In this document: in pieces, positions 34,959 through 44,754 of the stretch | Layout of the letters: each line of letters starts with the position of its first letter | Numbering within the stretch: position 1 is the first letter of the stretch | NCBI GenBank assembly: GCA_965249455.1 | Contig: OZ252236.1 | Location: 1,054,001-1,118,000, forward strand | Direction of reading: 5' to 3' | Length of the DNA stretch: 64,000 nt | Source: Jiulongibacter sp024742395 | Lineage (GTDB): Bacteria > Bacteroidota > Bacteroidia > Cytophagales > Spirosomataceae | Notes under the pieces: generated by a model | What the model saw: the letters and a program-made list of their open reading frames with translations, nothing else | Database searches by the model: none | Told to the model about the DNA's origin: nothing | Program-made: the position numbers and the translations under genes

Positions 34959-37253
34959 ATGAGAAAACTTTTTGTTTTCTGTGTATCATTTCTATTTCAT
35001 GGGGCAGTTGCTCAAAAAGTAATCAGAACAGCCTTTTTACAATCTCCTTCAGCCACGGAGATGACCATACGATGGGAAACGGATACACCAAATTTAGGCT
35101 CTATTTATTATTATGAGGATGGTAAGAAGGCAGCCAGTAAACTAATTTCAGAGACGGTGCCATCCGTAATGCACGAGTTAAGGTTAAAGAGTCTGAATCC
35201 TGACACAAAGTATTTCTATAGTTTGGCCGCCAATAGCCAAGGTCTTGAAGGCTCCGATTTTCAGTTTTTTTATACCTCAAAATCATCGGAGAATACTAAA
35301 CCGATATACGTGTGGGCAATGGGTGATTTTGGTGACTTGTCTTTGCCCAAATATGTGGATAATCAAACTAAGGTCAGAGACAGCTTTGTCAAATACACCT
35401 CGGGTATTCATACAGATTTATGGTTATGGCTAGGAGATAACGCTTATTGCTGTGGCACTTCAGAACAGTATCAAACCGGGGTATTCGATTTTTACGGAAG
35501 TTCATTACTGAATAATATTCCGGTTATGCCAGTGCCTGGTAATCATGAATACTATGGCTCTACCACTGCCCAACAAGACAGGAAGATCCCGTATTTCGAT
35601 ATTTTTACGCTTCCATCTAACGGAGAATCTGGCGGGATAGCCTCTGGTACCGAGGCATATTATTCTTACAATTATGGCAATATCCATTTCGTGGCTCTAG
35701 ACTCTTATGGTTTAGACAACGGCAAATTCAGGCTTTCAGATGTGGATGGGCCGCAATACCAATGGCTTGTAAACGACTTAAAGGCAGATAATTCTCAATG
35801 GACTGTCGTTTATATGCATCATCCGCCTTATTCAAGACTATCGCATGTGTCAGATCTGGAGCCTGAACTTCGTAAACTAAGAGAAATGTTGGTGCCGCTT
35901 TTTGATCAGGAAAAAGTTGATTTGGTTTTATCCGGGCATAGTCATGTTTACGAAAGGTCATACCTGATTAAAGGGCATTATTATACATCAGATACCTTTT
36001 CAGAAGAACAGCATCTGGTTCAGCAAACTGCAGGACATTACACAAAAGATTCAAAGCCATTTATTAACAAAGATGAAGGCACAGTCTATGCTGTAGTAGG
36101 TTCAGCGGGAAGGTTAGATTGGAACAATTTGTCTGGAAAAATGAATTCTACGGCTTATGCTAATAAGGATATTGGAGGTTCTTTATTACTCAAAGTAGAA
36201 GAGAACAGGCTGGATGCAGAATGGATAGCCGCAGATGGCGAAGTAAAAGATCGTTTCACTATGTTAAAAGGTGTCGATCAGTCTACAACTTCACAAGCTA
36301 AATGGGGTGATACCGTTTCTGTAAGAGCTTCATGGCCGGGTACATATATTTGGCCAGATGGCAATACCTTGGAGAGAGAAAGAAGCGTGTTTCTTAAGTC
36401 AGACACGACAATAAGCGTTACCGACTCATTAGGGTTTTTGAAAGATGTATTTAAATTTAAAGTAGCTCCTCAAGTTATAGCCCAAGCCGTGTTGATTCCT
36501 GATGAAAGGGTATGTACGGGTAAAGAAACAAAGGTGGAGTTGCTGTTGCAAAATGCAGAGTTTGAAGATTACTCGTTCAATTTAGAACTTTTGAAAGACA
36601 ATCAGCTTAATTACTCGTTGCCAATTAGTTCTGCTTCTGTCAATTTTTCTTTACCAGAAACTATTAAAGAGGGTTCTGGATATCAATTTAGAATATCGCC
36701 CAATTCTTCTCTTGTTAAGGTACTACCTTCTGAGGTTTTTTCAATCTCAAATTCTGCTTATGTAGAAATAAGCAATAGTGGAATTAAAGAGTTTGTAAAT
36801 CAGATAGATTTAAACCTGAGAGCTTTAGGGTCTTTTCCTATTCAAGTGACCATTAATGAAAGTGAAATTTTAAATTTAACTTCTGAGTATTCGTCGCTTT
36901 CATTGACGAGTCCTTATATGACGGACTACCATCTTTCTGCTGTAAGCAATGTTTGTGGGACAGGTATATTTGGCACAGAAAAACTGTTTGTGGAATCGCC
37001 ACTGTCGGTAAATGAAATGATCGGGGGGACGATTAAAGTTTTTCCAAATCCTGCGGACGAGATTATAATTATTGAACATCAGGAAAGTGAAGTCAATATC
37101 AAATTATTTGATTTAAATGGTCGAATTCTGTTAGAAGAAATTGCTGGAACAGGCAAGAAGTTTCTGGATATCAAAAATTTGCCAAACGGGCAACTGATAC
37201 TATCCGTTGAAAAGGGTGATCATTTGTGGAGGTCAAAAATTCTCAAAAGGTAG
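34959..37253 (+). CDS. Secreted metallophosphoesterase (purple-acid-phosphatase-like) with T9SS sorting domain
   Basis: 764 residues from the ATG at 34959, which starts a clean signal peptide (to VAQ); a reading from 34896 would add 21 residues without purpose. Residues about 20-110 form a fibronectin/PAP N-terminal domain (MTIRWETDTPNLGSIYYYE). The calcineurin-like phosphoesterase core shows the metal-site motifs GDFGD, GDNAY, GNHEYYG, MHHPPYS and SGHSHVYERS. The last 80 residues (VFPNPADEIIII, LFDLNGRIL, SKILK) are a type A T9SS C-terminal domain, so the protein is exported to the surface and processed by PorU. Likely a phosphate-scavenging phosphatase. Confidence 0.93.
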   Translation: MRKLFVFCVSFLFHGAVAQKVIRTAFLQSPSATEMTIRWETDTPNLGSIYYYEDGKKAASKLISETVPSVMHELRLKSLNPDTKYFYSLAANSQGLEGSDFQFFYTSKSSENTKPIYVWAMGDFGDLSLPKYVDNQTKVRDSFVKYTSGIHTDLWLWLGDNAYCCGTSEQYQTGVFDFYGSSLLNNIPVMPVPGNHEYYGSTTAQQDRKIPYFDIFTLPSNGESGGIASGTEAYYSYNYGNIHFVALDSYGLDNGKFRLSDVDGPQYQWLVNDLKADNSQWTVVYMHHPPYSRLSHVSDLEPELRKLREMLVPLFDQEKVDLVLSGHSHVYERSYLIKGHYYTSDTFSEEQHLVQQTAGHYTKDSKPFINKDEGTVYAVVGSAGRLDWNNLSGKMNSTAYANKDIGGSLLLKVEENRLDAEWIAADGEVKDRFTMLKGVDQSTTSQAKWGDTVSVRASWPGTYIWPDGNTLERERSVFLKSDTTISVTDSLGFLKDVFKFKVAPQVIAQAVLIPDERVCTGKETKVELLLQNAEFEDYSFNLELLKDNQLNYSLPISSASVNFSLPETIKEGSGYQFRISPNSSLVKVLPSEVFSISNSAYVEISNSGIKEFVNQIDLNLRALGSFPIQVTINESEILNLTSEYSSLSLTSPYMTDYHLSAVSNVCGTGIFGTEKLFVESPLSVNEMIGGTIKVFPNPADEIIIIEHQESEVNIKLFDLNGRILLEEIAGTGKKFLDIKNLPNGQLILSVEKGDHLWRSKILKR

Positions 37254-37254
37254 C

Positions 37255-38430
37255 TTATATTTTAATAAAGATGTTTTTGTTATACATCCATTTCAGAATG
37301 AGCCATTGACAAATGAGTATCAATGAACCGGAAATCAAAGTAGAAAAGCCATTTCCTAAAAGTAAATCATAGTTTTGGCCGATATGTATCCGGAAGCTAT
37401 TGTCAATAAACTCATTTAGTGTGTGAGCCAATACATAAGCTGCAATAGAGTTCATTCCAATAATCTTCAACCAGTGAAACGGTTTTTTAAGACCCTTCAT
37501 GTCAATAAGCCAATGAAATAGAGCTAATATCAAAAAACACACTCCCCCACTGAATAGAGTCCAGTTGGGAGTCCAGATTCTCTTAACAATTGGATTAATT
37601 CCTAAATAATGGATAGCAAGAGCTATTATAACCAAAGCAAGACCAATTACACTCCATTTTTTGAATAAGTCTGTCTCTTTATTTTTAATCATTTTGCCAG
37701 CTATGAGACCGAGAATCATAGTACCTAAGGTGGGAATAAAACTCAAAGTAGCATAACCACCGCCGTTGAATAGAAAGGCGTTTTCTCTTGGAAATAAATT
37801 AAGGAACCAGGTATCAAAGGCCCAGGCCAGATTAGCGTTTTTGTTCCAATGTGCCTGAAATCCTTCCATGAGGTGTGGCCAGTCTTCCGGAACTCCAACT
37901 GCGGCATAATTAAACTCAGCAGCAGGAACCGGATATTGTGTAAAGGCAAACCAATACATTAGTAGAAGTATCGTCAAAATACTCCATTGCCATTTTGAGT
38001 TTTTAAATCCAAGAAAAAATAGAAAGGGGTAACCAAGTCCAATTTGAGAAAGGGTATCTTCAAAAGTCCAATTGGTCATTTCTGAATACATTGACCGCAG
38101 GAAAACGCCCAGAAGAATAAGAATAATGGATCTTCTAAAAGCATGATACCACATCATTTTTGGACTTTCGCCTTTCTTTATTCGACTGGCAATAGAAAAG
38201 GGTAGGGCAACTCCTACTAAAAAGGAAAAGGAAGGTTGGATTAGATCATGAAGAGAACAGCCTATCCAGGGTACATGGCTTTGGTGAAAAGCCAAAAAGC
38301 CCCAGAGTGCACTTTCAGGATTGTTCTCAGAGATGCCTGATAAATGCCATACCTCAGCCATCATCAGAAACATTACCAGACCGCGATAAATATCTACAGA
38401 GTCTACTCTTTTTATTTTTTTTGCTTCCAT
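37255..38430 (-). CDS. HGSNAT/DUF5009-like membrane acyltransferase
   Basis: 391 residues with about ten membrane helices. The N-terminal RVDSVDIYRGLVMFLMM and the following HVPWIGCSLHDLIQPSFSFL segment are typical of the family related to heparan-alpha-glucosaminide N-acetyltransferase; the His in such a loop is the proposed acetyl carrier. In Bacteroidota these proteins are probably inner-membrane enzymes that acetylate sugars of glycans from cytosolic acetyl-CoA. The gene ends one base after the convergent phosphoesterase stop and is divergent from gyrB. Substrate unknown. Confidence 0.85.
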   Translation of the reverse strand: MEAKKIKRVDSVDIYRGLVMFLMMAEVWHLSGISENNPESALWGFLAFHQSHVPWIGCSLHDLIQPSFSFLVGVALPFSIASRIKKGESPKMMWYHAFRRSIILILLGVFLRSMYSEMTNWTFEDTLSQIGLGYPFLFFLGFKNSKWQWSILTILLLMYWFAFTQYPVPAAEFNYAAVGVPEDWPHLMEGFQAHWNKNANLAWAFDTWFLNLFPRENAFLFNGGGYATLSFIPTLGTMILGLIAGKMIKNKETDLFKKWSVIGLALVIIALAIHYLGINPIVKRIWTPNWTLFSGGVCFLILALFHWLIDMKGLKKPFHWLKIIGMNSIAAYVLAHTLNEFIDNSFRIHIGQNYDLLLGNGFSTLISGSLILICQWLILKWMYNKNIFIKI

Positions 38431-38526
38431 AACTATGGCTTCTTTTTTTGTTTAAATGCTTCACTTTTTGGGTATATGAGTTTTGCCCTTGTTTGCCAAA
38501 AAATGACTACCTTTACCGAGTTAAAG

Positions 38527-38552
38527 AAAAGCCCTCTAAATGGGCTTTTTTT
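38527..38552 (+). terminator. Terminator-like hairpin in the gyrB leader
   Basis: AAAAGCCC pairs with GGGCTTTT (7-base loop) and is followed by further T. It lies 41 bases before the gyrB start, and no + strand gene ends before it. On the other strand the hairpin is also followed by a T-rich run. Confidence 0.7.
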
Positions 38553-38593
38553 GAAAAATATTACCAATATACTACATATAACCCTTTTCGTTT

Positions 38594-40549
38594 ATGTCTG
38601 AAGGATCACAACAAAACAAGGACTACTCAGCAAATAATATTCAGGTTTTAGAAGGATTAGAAGCAGTTAGGAAACGTCCTGCCATGTACATTGGCGATGT
38701 GGGCACTAAAGGCCTTCACCATCTTATCTGGGAAGTGGTAGATAACTCCATTGATGAGGCTATGGCCGGCCACTGCGACACCATAGATGTAACCATTGAA
38801 ACAGACAATTCTATTACAGTAAGAGATAATGGTAGAGGTATTCCTATCGACTACCATGAAAAAGAGAAGAAGTCGGCTCTTGAAGTGGTTATGACTGTAC
38901 TTCATGCCGGTGGTAAATTTGACAAAGACACTTACAAGGTGTCTGGCGGTCTTCACGGTGTTGGTGTATCTTGTGTGAATGCTGTTTCAAAGCATCTTAG
39001 AGTAGAAGTTCACAAAGATGGTAAGCTATATGAGCAGGAGTATAATGCCGGAAAACCAGAATACGATGTAAGAGAAATAGGTACTACAGATTTAAGAGGT
39101 ACTTTTATTCAATTCTGGCCAGATGAAACCATTTTTGATGTAACCGAATATAAATACGAAACCGTAGCTAACAGATTGCGTGAGCTTTCTTTCCTTAATA
39201 AGGGAATTACCTTGAAGTTGACAGATATGAGACTTCTGGATGATGAAGGCAATCCTACTCAAGAAATTTTTCATTCTGAAGGTGGTCTTATTGAATTTGT
39301 AGAATACATTGACCAGAGCAGAGAAAGACTAATTCCAATGCCTATGCATATGGAAGGAGAGAAAGATGGTGTGCCTGTAGAAGTATCAATGATATACAAT
39401 AATTCGTATTCTGAGAATGTCTCTTCTTTTGTGAACAATATCAATACGCACGAAGGAGGTACGCACGTATCAGGATTTAGAATGGCTTTAACCAGAACCC
39501 TTAAAGGTTATGCTGATAAGTCAGGTATTCTAGCCAAAGAGAAAATTGAAATTTCCGGAGATGACTTTAGAGAAGGTTTAACTGCAGTAATTTCAGTCAA
39601 GGTGGCTGAGCCTCAATTTGAAGGTCAAACCAAGACGAAGCTTGGTAACTCAGAAGTAACTTCTGCAGTGAGTAGCTGTGTACAGGAAATGCTTCAAAAT
39701 TATCTTGAAGAAAATCCAAAAGAGGCCAGAACAATTGTTGATAAAGTAGTTATTGCTGCAAAGGCGAGAATTGCTGCACGTAAGGCAAGAGAGATGGTAC
39801 AGCGTAAGAATGTATTGACAGGCTCTGGTTTACCGGGTAAACTGGCCGACTGTGCCAACTCTGATCCGGCCAGCTGTGAGATTTATCTGGTAGAGGGTGA
39901 CTCTGCGGGAGGATCTGCAAAGCAAGGAAGAGACAGGGCTTTTCAGGCTATCTTACCTTTGAGAGGAAAAATATTGAATGTAGAGAAAGCTCAGGAATAC
40001 AGAATTTATGAGAATGATGAAATAAAAAACATCATTACCGCTCTTGGCGTTAGAATGGGAAGAGATGGTGACGAGAGAGCTCTTGACATGGAGAAACTTC
40101 GTTACCACAAAATCATTATTATGACGGATGCGGATATTGACGGTAGCCATATTCGTACGCTTATTTTGACTTTCTTTTACAGATTTATGAGAGAGTTGAT
40201 TGAGAACGGTTACTTATACATTGCACAGCCTCCATTCTATTTAGTTAAGAAAGGAACAAAATCTGAATATTGCTGGACGGAGGCCCAAAGAGAGGCAGCT
40301 GTTTTAAGACTAGCAGGTAATGGTAAAACTGATTCTGTAAGTGTGCAGCGTTACAAAGGTCTGGGTGAGATGAATCCGGAGCAGCTTTGGGAAACTACGA
40401 TGGATCCTGCGGGAAGAACTTTGAAGCAAGTCACCATAGACTCGGCTGCTGAAGCAGATCATTTATTCTCTATGTTGATGGGTGATGAAGTAGCTCCTCG
40501 TAGAGAGTTCATTGAGAAAAACGCGAAATATGCGAAAGTAGACGTTTAA
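38594..40549 (+). CDS. gyrB: DNA gyrase subunit B
   Basis: 651 residues, normal for the short Bacteroidota form without the E. coli insert. The GHKL ATPase domain contains VRKRPAMYIGDVG, EVVDNSIDEA, RDNGRGIP and GGLHGVG; the TOPRIM domain contains EGDSAGGSAKQGRDR and the DADIDGSHI metal-binding motif, and the C-terminal QRYKGLGEMNPEQLW is also diagnostic. With GyrA it introduces negative supercoils. The absence of gyrA, recF and dnaN nearby is usual in this phylum. ParE is less likely because QRYKGLGEMNPEQLWETTMD is the gyrase version. Confidence 0.97.
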   Translation: MSEGSQQNKDYSANNIQVLEGLEAVRKRPAMYIGDVGTKGLHHLIWEVVDNSIDEAMAGHCDTIDVTIETDNSITVRDNGRGIPIDYHEKEKKSALEVVMTVLHAGGKFDKDTYKVSGGLHGVGVSCVNAVSKHLRVEVHKDGKLYEQEYNAGKPEYDVREIGTTDLRGTFIQFWPDETIFDVTEYKYETVANRLRELSFLNKGITLKLTDMRLLDDEGNPTQEIFHSEGGLIEFVEYIDQSRERLIPMPMHMEGEKDGVPVEVSMIYNNSYSENVSSFVNNINTHEGGTHVSGFRMALTRTLKGYADKSGILAKEKIEISGDDFREGLTAVISVKVAEPQFEGQTKTKLGNSEVTSAVSSCVQEMLQNYLEENPKEARTIVDKVVIAAKARIAARKAREMVQRKNVLTGSGLPGKLADCANSDPASCEIYLVEGDSAGGSAKQGRDRAFQAILPLRGKILNVEKAQEYRIYENDEIKNIITALGVRMGRDGDERALDMEKLRYHKIIIMTDADIDGSHIRTLILTFFYRFMRELIENGYLYIAQPPFYLVKKGTKSEYCWTEAQREAAVLRLAGNGKTDSVSVQRYKGLGEMNPEQLWETTMDPAGRTLKQVTIDSAAEADHLFSMLMGDEVAPRREFIEKNAKYAKVDV

Positions 40550-40574
40550 TATTGTGTCATTAAATAGAATTTTG

Positions 40575-40602
40575 AAAGACCGGCAGTAAGTCGGTCTTTC
40601 TT
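40575..40602 (+). terminator. Rho-independent terminator of gyrB
   Basis: AAAGACCG pairs with CGGTCTTT over a 9-base loop, followed by CTTTG, 25 bases after the gyrB stop codon. Confidence 0.85.
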
Positions 40603-40775
40603 TGTTTAGGGAAATAGATAAATAGGAGTGTGGGATAAATAAATGCAGATTTATTGCGAAATGAGCAGGATTTCGGAACTAATTTAGAAGCGTAGTTTTT
40701 ATTAAAGAGAGTCTGGCTATTCTCCAAAAAAGCTTATTTTTACTTTTATAAGTACAAACTAAAAAACCTATTAAT

Positions 40776-42473
40776 ATGATTGATAAGAAACCTTGGCTGA
40801 AGAAATACCCTAAGGGGGTTTCTCCGGAAATAAATCCCGAGGCATACGATACACTTCTTGAATTGTTAGAAGAGGGCTTTTCAAAGCACAAAAATTCTGC
40901 AGCCTATACATTCATGGATAAAAGCATGAGTTTTGAAGAGCTGGACACCTTGAGTATGCACTTTGCTGCCTATTTGCAAAGCTTAGGTTTAAATCAAGGA
41001 GATAGGGTCGCTATTCAAATGCCCAACTGCATGCAATATCCGATTGCATTATTTGGTGTCATAAGAGCTGGAATGGTGGTAGTGAATACAAACCCTCTAT
41101 ATACGCCGCGTGAAATGAAGCATCAGTTTAGAGATTCAGGTGCTAAAGCTATTGTGGTAGTGGCCAATTTTGCCTTTAATGTAGATAAAGTCATTGCAGA
41201 TACAGATATTGAACATGTGGTGGTAACAGAACTGGGGGATCGTCTTGGTTTCCCGAAAAAGCAGATTGTTAACTTTGTGGTTAAAACTGTCAAAAAAATG
41301 GTGCCTGCCTATTCATTGACCGGGCACGACAAGTTCAACGCAACCCTGTCTAAAGGTGCTACTCTAAGCTATACCAGACCAAAACTAAAAAATACGGACA
41401 TTGCCTTTATTCAATATACTGGAGGTACTACAGGGGTATCTAAAGGAGCTGAATTGAATCATCGTAATATGATTGCCAATGTAGAGGGTATCTGTGAATG
41501 GTTTAAACCAAAAATTAGTGTAGCCTCAGATCTTTCTATTCTGGGAGCCTTACCATTCTATCATATTTTTGCCTTGACGCTTAATGCTCTTTCTGGTATA
41601 AAACTAGGGTTTCATAACATCATGATAGCCAATCCAAGAGATCAGCCTTCGCTAATTAAGGATTTGAAAAAACACCCGGTAACTATATTCCCTGGCCTAA
41701 ATACACTTTTTAACGCCTTGATGAACAATCCAGACTTTCAGGCTCTTGACTTTTCAAAGTTGAAAATTACTATTGCCGGTGGTATGGCCCTACAAAAAGC
41801 CGTGGCCGATGGCTGGGAAAAACTTACAAGATGTAGAATAACGGAAGGTTACGGGCTTTCAGAAACAGCTCCTGTGCTTTCTTGTAATCCTGTAGATGAC
41901 ACTCAGCAGATAGGAACCATCGGAATGCCTTTCCCATCTACCATGATGAAGATCCTGAAGGATGATGAGACCTGGGCTGATGTAGGAGAAGTTGGTGAGA
42001 TTTGTGCTTTCGGACCGCAGGTGATGAGAGGTTATTATAATAGGCCTGAAGAAACCGCCAAAGTCTTTATTAAAGATGAACATGGTAGAGACTTCTTTAG
42101 AACAGGCGATATCGGCCTGCAACTGGAAGATGGTTTCTTCAAAATTGTGGATAGAAAGAAGGATATGATATTAGTATCAGGATTCAATGTATATCCGAAT
42201 GAAATAGAAGATGTTATAGTAGATCATCCGGGTGTGTTAGAGGTAGCTTGTATAGGCGTGCCTGATGAAAGGTCTACAGAGGCTGTGAAAATATTTGTAG
42301 TTAAGAAAGACAAATCGCTCACAGAAGAAACGCTCAGAGCTTATGCCAAGGAGAATTTAACAGGTTATAAGTGTCCAAAGCACATTGAGTTTAGAGATGA
42401 ATTACCAAAGACCAATGTGGGTAAAATTCTTAGAAGAGCTTTGAAAGAAGAAGAGGAAGCCAAAGCAAAATAG
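40776..42473 (+). CDS. fadD: Long-chain fatty-acid--CoA ligase (FadD-like)
   Basis: 565 residues, close to E. coli FadD. The AMP-binding motif is YTGGTTGVSKGAELNHRN, followed by the adenylate motif EGYGLSETAP and the fatty-acyl-CoA signature region FFRTGDIGLQLEDGFFKIVDRKKDMI, whose core is DGF and KKDMIL. The C-terminal catalytic lysine is in TNVGKILRRAL. It activates free long-chain fatty acids to acyl-CoA at the inner membrane for degradation or lipid synthesis. It is monocistronic, with its own terminator. Confidence 0.94.
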   Translation: MIDKKPWLKKYPKGVSPEINPEAYDTLLELLEEGFSKHKNSAAYTFMDKSMSFEELDTLSMHFAAYLQSLGLNQGDRVAIQMPNCMQYPIALFGVIRAGMVVVNTNPLYTPREMKHQFRDSGAKAIVVVANFAFNVDKVIADTDIEHVVVTELGDRLGFPKKQIVNFVVKTVKKMVPAYSLTGHDKFNATLSKGATLSYTRPKLKNTDIAFIQYTGGTTGVSKGAELNHRNMIANVEGICEWFKPKISVASDLSILGALPFYHIFALTLNALSGIKLGFHNIMIANPRDQPSLIKDLKKHPVTIFPGLNTLFNALMNNPDFQALDFSKLKITIAGGMALQKAVADGWEKLTRCRITEGYGLSETAPVLSCNPVDDTQQIGTIGMPFPSTMMKILKDDETWADVGEVGEICAFGPQVMRGYYNRPEETAKVFIKDEHGRDFFRTGDIGLQLEDGFFKIVDRKKDMILVSGFNVYPNEIEDVIVDHPGVLEVACIGVPDERSTEAVKIFVVKKDKSLTEETLRAYAKENLTGYKCPKHIEFRDELPKTNVGKILRRALKEEEEAKAK

Positions 42474-42494
42474 ATTCAGAGTATCATAAAAAGG

Positions 42495-42531
42495 AAAATC
42501 CCCCGCAGAAAACTCCGTGGGGGATTTTTTT
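42495..42531 (+). terminator. Rho-independent terminator of the acyl-CoA ligase gene
   Basis: AAAATCCCCC pairs with GGGGGATTTT with a short internal loop and is followed by a T run. It is very GC-strong for this genome and also suits the convergent gene at 42567. Confidence 0.9.
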
Positions 42532-42566
42532 GTACAGTTTATATAAGGTTTATTGTTTGTTCTCTT

Positions 42567-44102
42567 CTAATTGAAACGGTAGTTTACGCCGTAATTAATG
42601 CCTAAATATCTTGGTCTGAAGGTAAAGCCCTCTGTTTTTTCAACACCTGAGGTAAGGGTTTGCTGGAAATTAGTACCAACAGAAAGTTGCCAGTTGTCGC
42701 GTACCATGTAATTAACCTTCATACTTCCTATACCACTCAGGTTAATGGCTTTATAAGCTGAGTTTGCTGAATTCAGTTTACTGCCACCCACAGGAGTATT
42801 ATCCAAGACATTATTAATTATGATATCACCAGAAAACCCGGTATTGACAGCCATTTCTAACTTATTCGTAACTGGTAAATGGAAGCCAACTTGAATTGGG
42901 AGCATTAAATACTTATAATCATTGTCAATGTAAGCTCCGGAGGAGATCACAGTGTTGTCAAAGCTGCTGATATCTTGTCTAATATAATGCGACTCTAAAA
43001 AGGTTCTGATATCTCCTGTTCTCTCATTGTAGCTGTAAACATTGCTTGCCACCCTGGAGCTTCCAGACATGTATCTCAGACCACCCTGCCAGGAGAAGAG
43101 CTTACCCATTCGTTTGCCATAATCAAAACCAAAGTTTACACTGGTACCTGATTTCACATCATTGTAAGGCTGAGAAAGCGGAATAGCAAAGGTTTCTCTT
43201 TTAACCGGATTAGGGTCTTCTACTACATTGTTAACTTCAAAAGAACTTCTCGGTACATCGCTTGCCGAAACCAAGGCCGCTCTTTCAAAATTATTGATCT
43301 TGAAATTTGGGTCAAAAGGAGAAAGCCCTGAAATTAAACCGAACCAAGATTTTTGTAAAAAGCTTCTATTGTCTTCTGTATACTCTTCAGGAGTCTCAAA
43401 AGACAACTTATTTCTTTTCAAGATAATACTGTTGCCAAATTCATCAAATCTCTTTTTTGCAATGTAATTTATGGAAGTTACAAGATTTTTAAGGCTGATC
43501 TCCTCTTCATCTGTAGTAGTTACTATCTCAGTACTTCTAATATGTGGGGTCTCTTTCTTTTCCACATCAGAAATGAATAAACCATTGGCAGAATTAGACC
43601 TTACTTCTCCTGCTTTTGGGTTTCTTATTTCCCTTTTAGAGTTGTCCGTTAAAACCTGACCGCCAGCTACAGATTGATTTCGCTTCGTATCAATAGAAGA
43701 AATTTCTTTGTTGTCTTGTTGAATTCCCCTACTTCTTTGGGATTCTATTGTTTTGCTCCCTGAGCTTAGATTAGAAGAACTTTCCAAATCATAATTATTG
43801 AATATTGAAAAACCCAATACGGCTAAAAGTACGGCTGCAATGCCCACCGCAGTTTTTCTATTCAACCAGAAGAGAATAAACGGCTTTCTTTCTTCTTCTT
43901 TATCCAATGCTGAAACAATCGATGCCCAAACTGATTCTTCAGGCTTTATTTCTGCTTCTTGAAGCGTATTCTTTATATTAATTTCAAATGATTCTTCTGC
44001 TTCAAGTTCTGCAGATATATTTTCCCAGATATCCATAGGAGCTTCCAGCTCTGCATCTTGCAGAGTCTTTCTCCATTGTTTCTCTAAAGAATCTTTTTTC
44101 AT
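42567..44102 (-). CDS. Probable dual-membrane-spanning anti-sigma factor with C-terminal beta-barrel
   Basis: 511 residues with no signal peptide. Residues 1-80 are cytosolic and helical, with an internal duplication: TLQDAELEAPMDIWENISAE (about 13-32) and TLQEAEIKPEESVWASIVSA (46-65). One membrane helix spans about 85-101 (VGIAAVLLAVLGFSIF). A Ser/Asn/Lys-rich, probably disordered stretch (about 103-230) follows, then amphipathic beta strands to the end (final strand GINYGVNYRFN), like an outer-membrane barrel. This plan matches the dual-membrane-spanning anti-sigma (Dma) proteins described in Bacteroides thetaiotaomicron. It starts 3 bases after the ECF sigma gene, which supports the role. 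Confidence 0.8.
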   Translation of the reverse strand: MKKDSLEKQWRKTLQDAELEAPMDIWENISAELEAEESFEINIKNTLQEAEIKPEESVWASIVSALDKEEERKPFILFWLNRKTAVGIAAVLLAVLGFSIFNNYDLESSSNLSSGSKTIESQRSRGIQQDNKEISSIDTKRNQSVAGGQVLTDNSKREIRNPKAGEVRSNSANGLFISDVEKKETPHIRSTEIVTTTDEEEISLKNLVTSINYIAKKRFDEFGNSIILKRNKLSFETPEEYTEDNRSFLQKSWFGLISGLSPFDPNFKINNFERAALVSASDVPRSSFEVNNVVEDPNPVKRETFAIPLSQPYNDVKSGTSVNFGFDYGKRMGKLFSWQGGLRYMSGSSRVASNVYSYNERTGDIRTFLESHYIRQDISSFDNTVISSGAYIDNDYKYLMLPIQVGFHLPVTNKLEMAVNTGFSGDIIINNVLDNTPVGGSKLNSANSAYKAINLSGIGSMKVNYMVRDNWQLSVGTNFQQTLTSGVEKTEGFTFRPRYLGINYGVNYRFN

Positions 44103-44105
44103 CTG

Positions 44106-44663
44106 TTAAACTTTCTGAGGCTTTACCCTCTTTAATTCTTCTGTTATTTTTTCCTGCAAGAGCATTTTGGCTCTTGAATATTGCGACTTTGACGTACCTT
44201 CTGAAACGCCAAGCATCTTCGCTATTTCATGATGCTTATAACCTTCTATCGCATAAAGGTTAAAAATTGTTCTGCACCCTTCGGGTAGTTCGCCAATAAG
44301 ACTTAACAATTGGCGGTAGGAAAGATTTTCATCACCCTTATTGGTGTAATGCAAATCTTCGCTAATCATATAATCTCCCTCTAAACTTTGAGTAAGATTA
44401 TTATTTTTTTTTAGAGCTTTTAAAGCTGTGTTAACCACAATTTTTCTAAGCCAGCCTTCCAATGGACTGTCAAATCTAAAAGTGTTCAAATGCCTGAATA
44501 CTTTTACAAAAGAATCCTGAAGAACGTCTTTAGCTCTTTCCTGATCCTTCATATATCTTAATGCTACTGCAAATAATTTGCCTGAAAACATCTCATAGAG
44601 CTGTTTTTGGGCTGACCTGTCGTTTTCAAGACAAGCCTTTATTATTTGGTTTTCAATAGACAT
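44106..44663 (-). CDS. ECF-family RNA polymerase sigma factor
   Basis: 185 residues from the ATG at 44663; a TTG at 44666 is possible. Region 2 (YEMFSGKLFAVALRYMKDQERAKDVLQDSFVKVF) carries the -10 recognition helix, and region 4 (YKHHEIAKMLGVSEGTSKSQYSRAK) the -35-binding helix-turn-helix. There is no region 3, as expected of ECF factors. The gene for its probable anti-sigma factor follows after 3 bp. It should redirect RNA polymerase in response to envelope state. Confidence 0.93.
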   Translation of the reverse strand: MSIENQIIKACLENDRSAQKQLYEMFSGKLFAVALRYMKDQERAKDVLQDSFVKVFRHLNTFRFDSPLEGWLRKIVVNTALKALKKNNNLTQSLEGDYMISEDLHYTNKGDENLSYRQLLSLIGELPEGCRTIFNLYAIEGYKHHEIAKMLGVSEGTSKSQYSRAKMLLQEKITEELKRVKPQKV

Positions 44664-44754
44664 CAATCAGGAGATTCGGGTTATTCTTATTAAGTGGTAC
44701 CTAATAAATGAACCTATCTCCTCAGAAGGGTCAATTATCAGGACACCCAATGTA

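Noticed and set aside
38344..38651. Two small + strand frames before gyrB
   Set aside because: They run over the acyltransferase start, the leader hairpin and the gyrB start, and are Phe/Cys/Tyr-rich shadow sequence.
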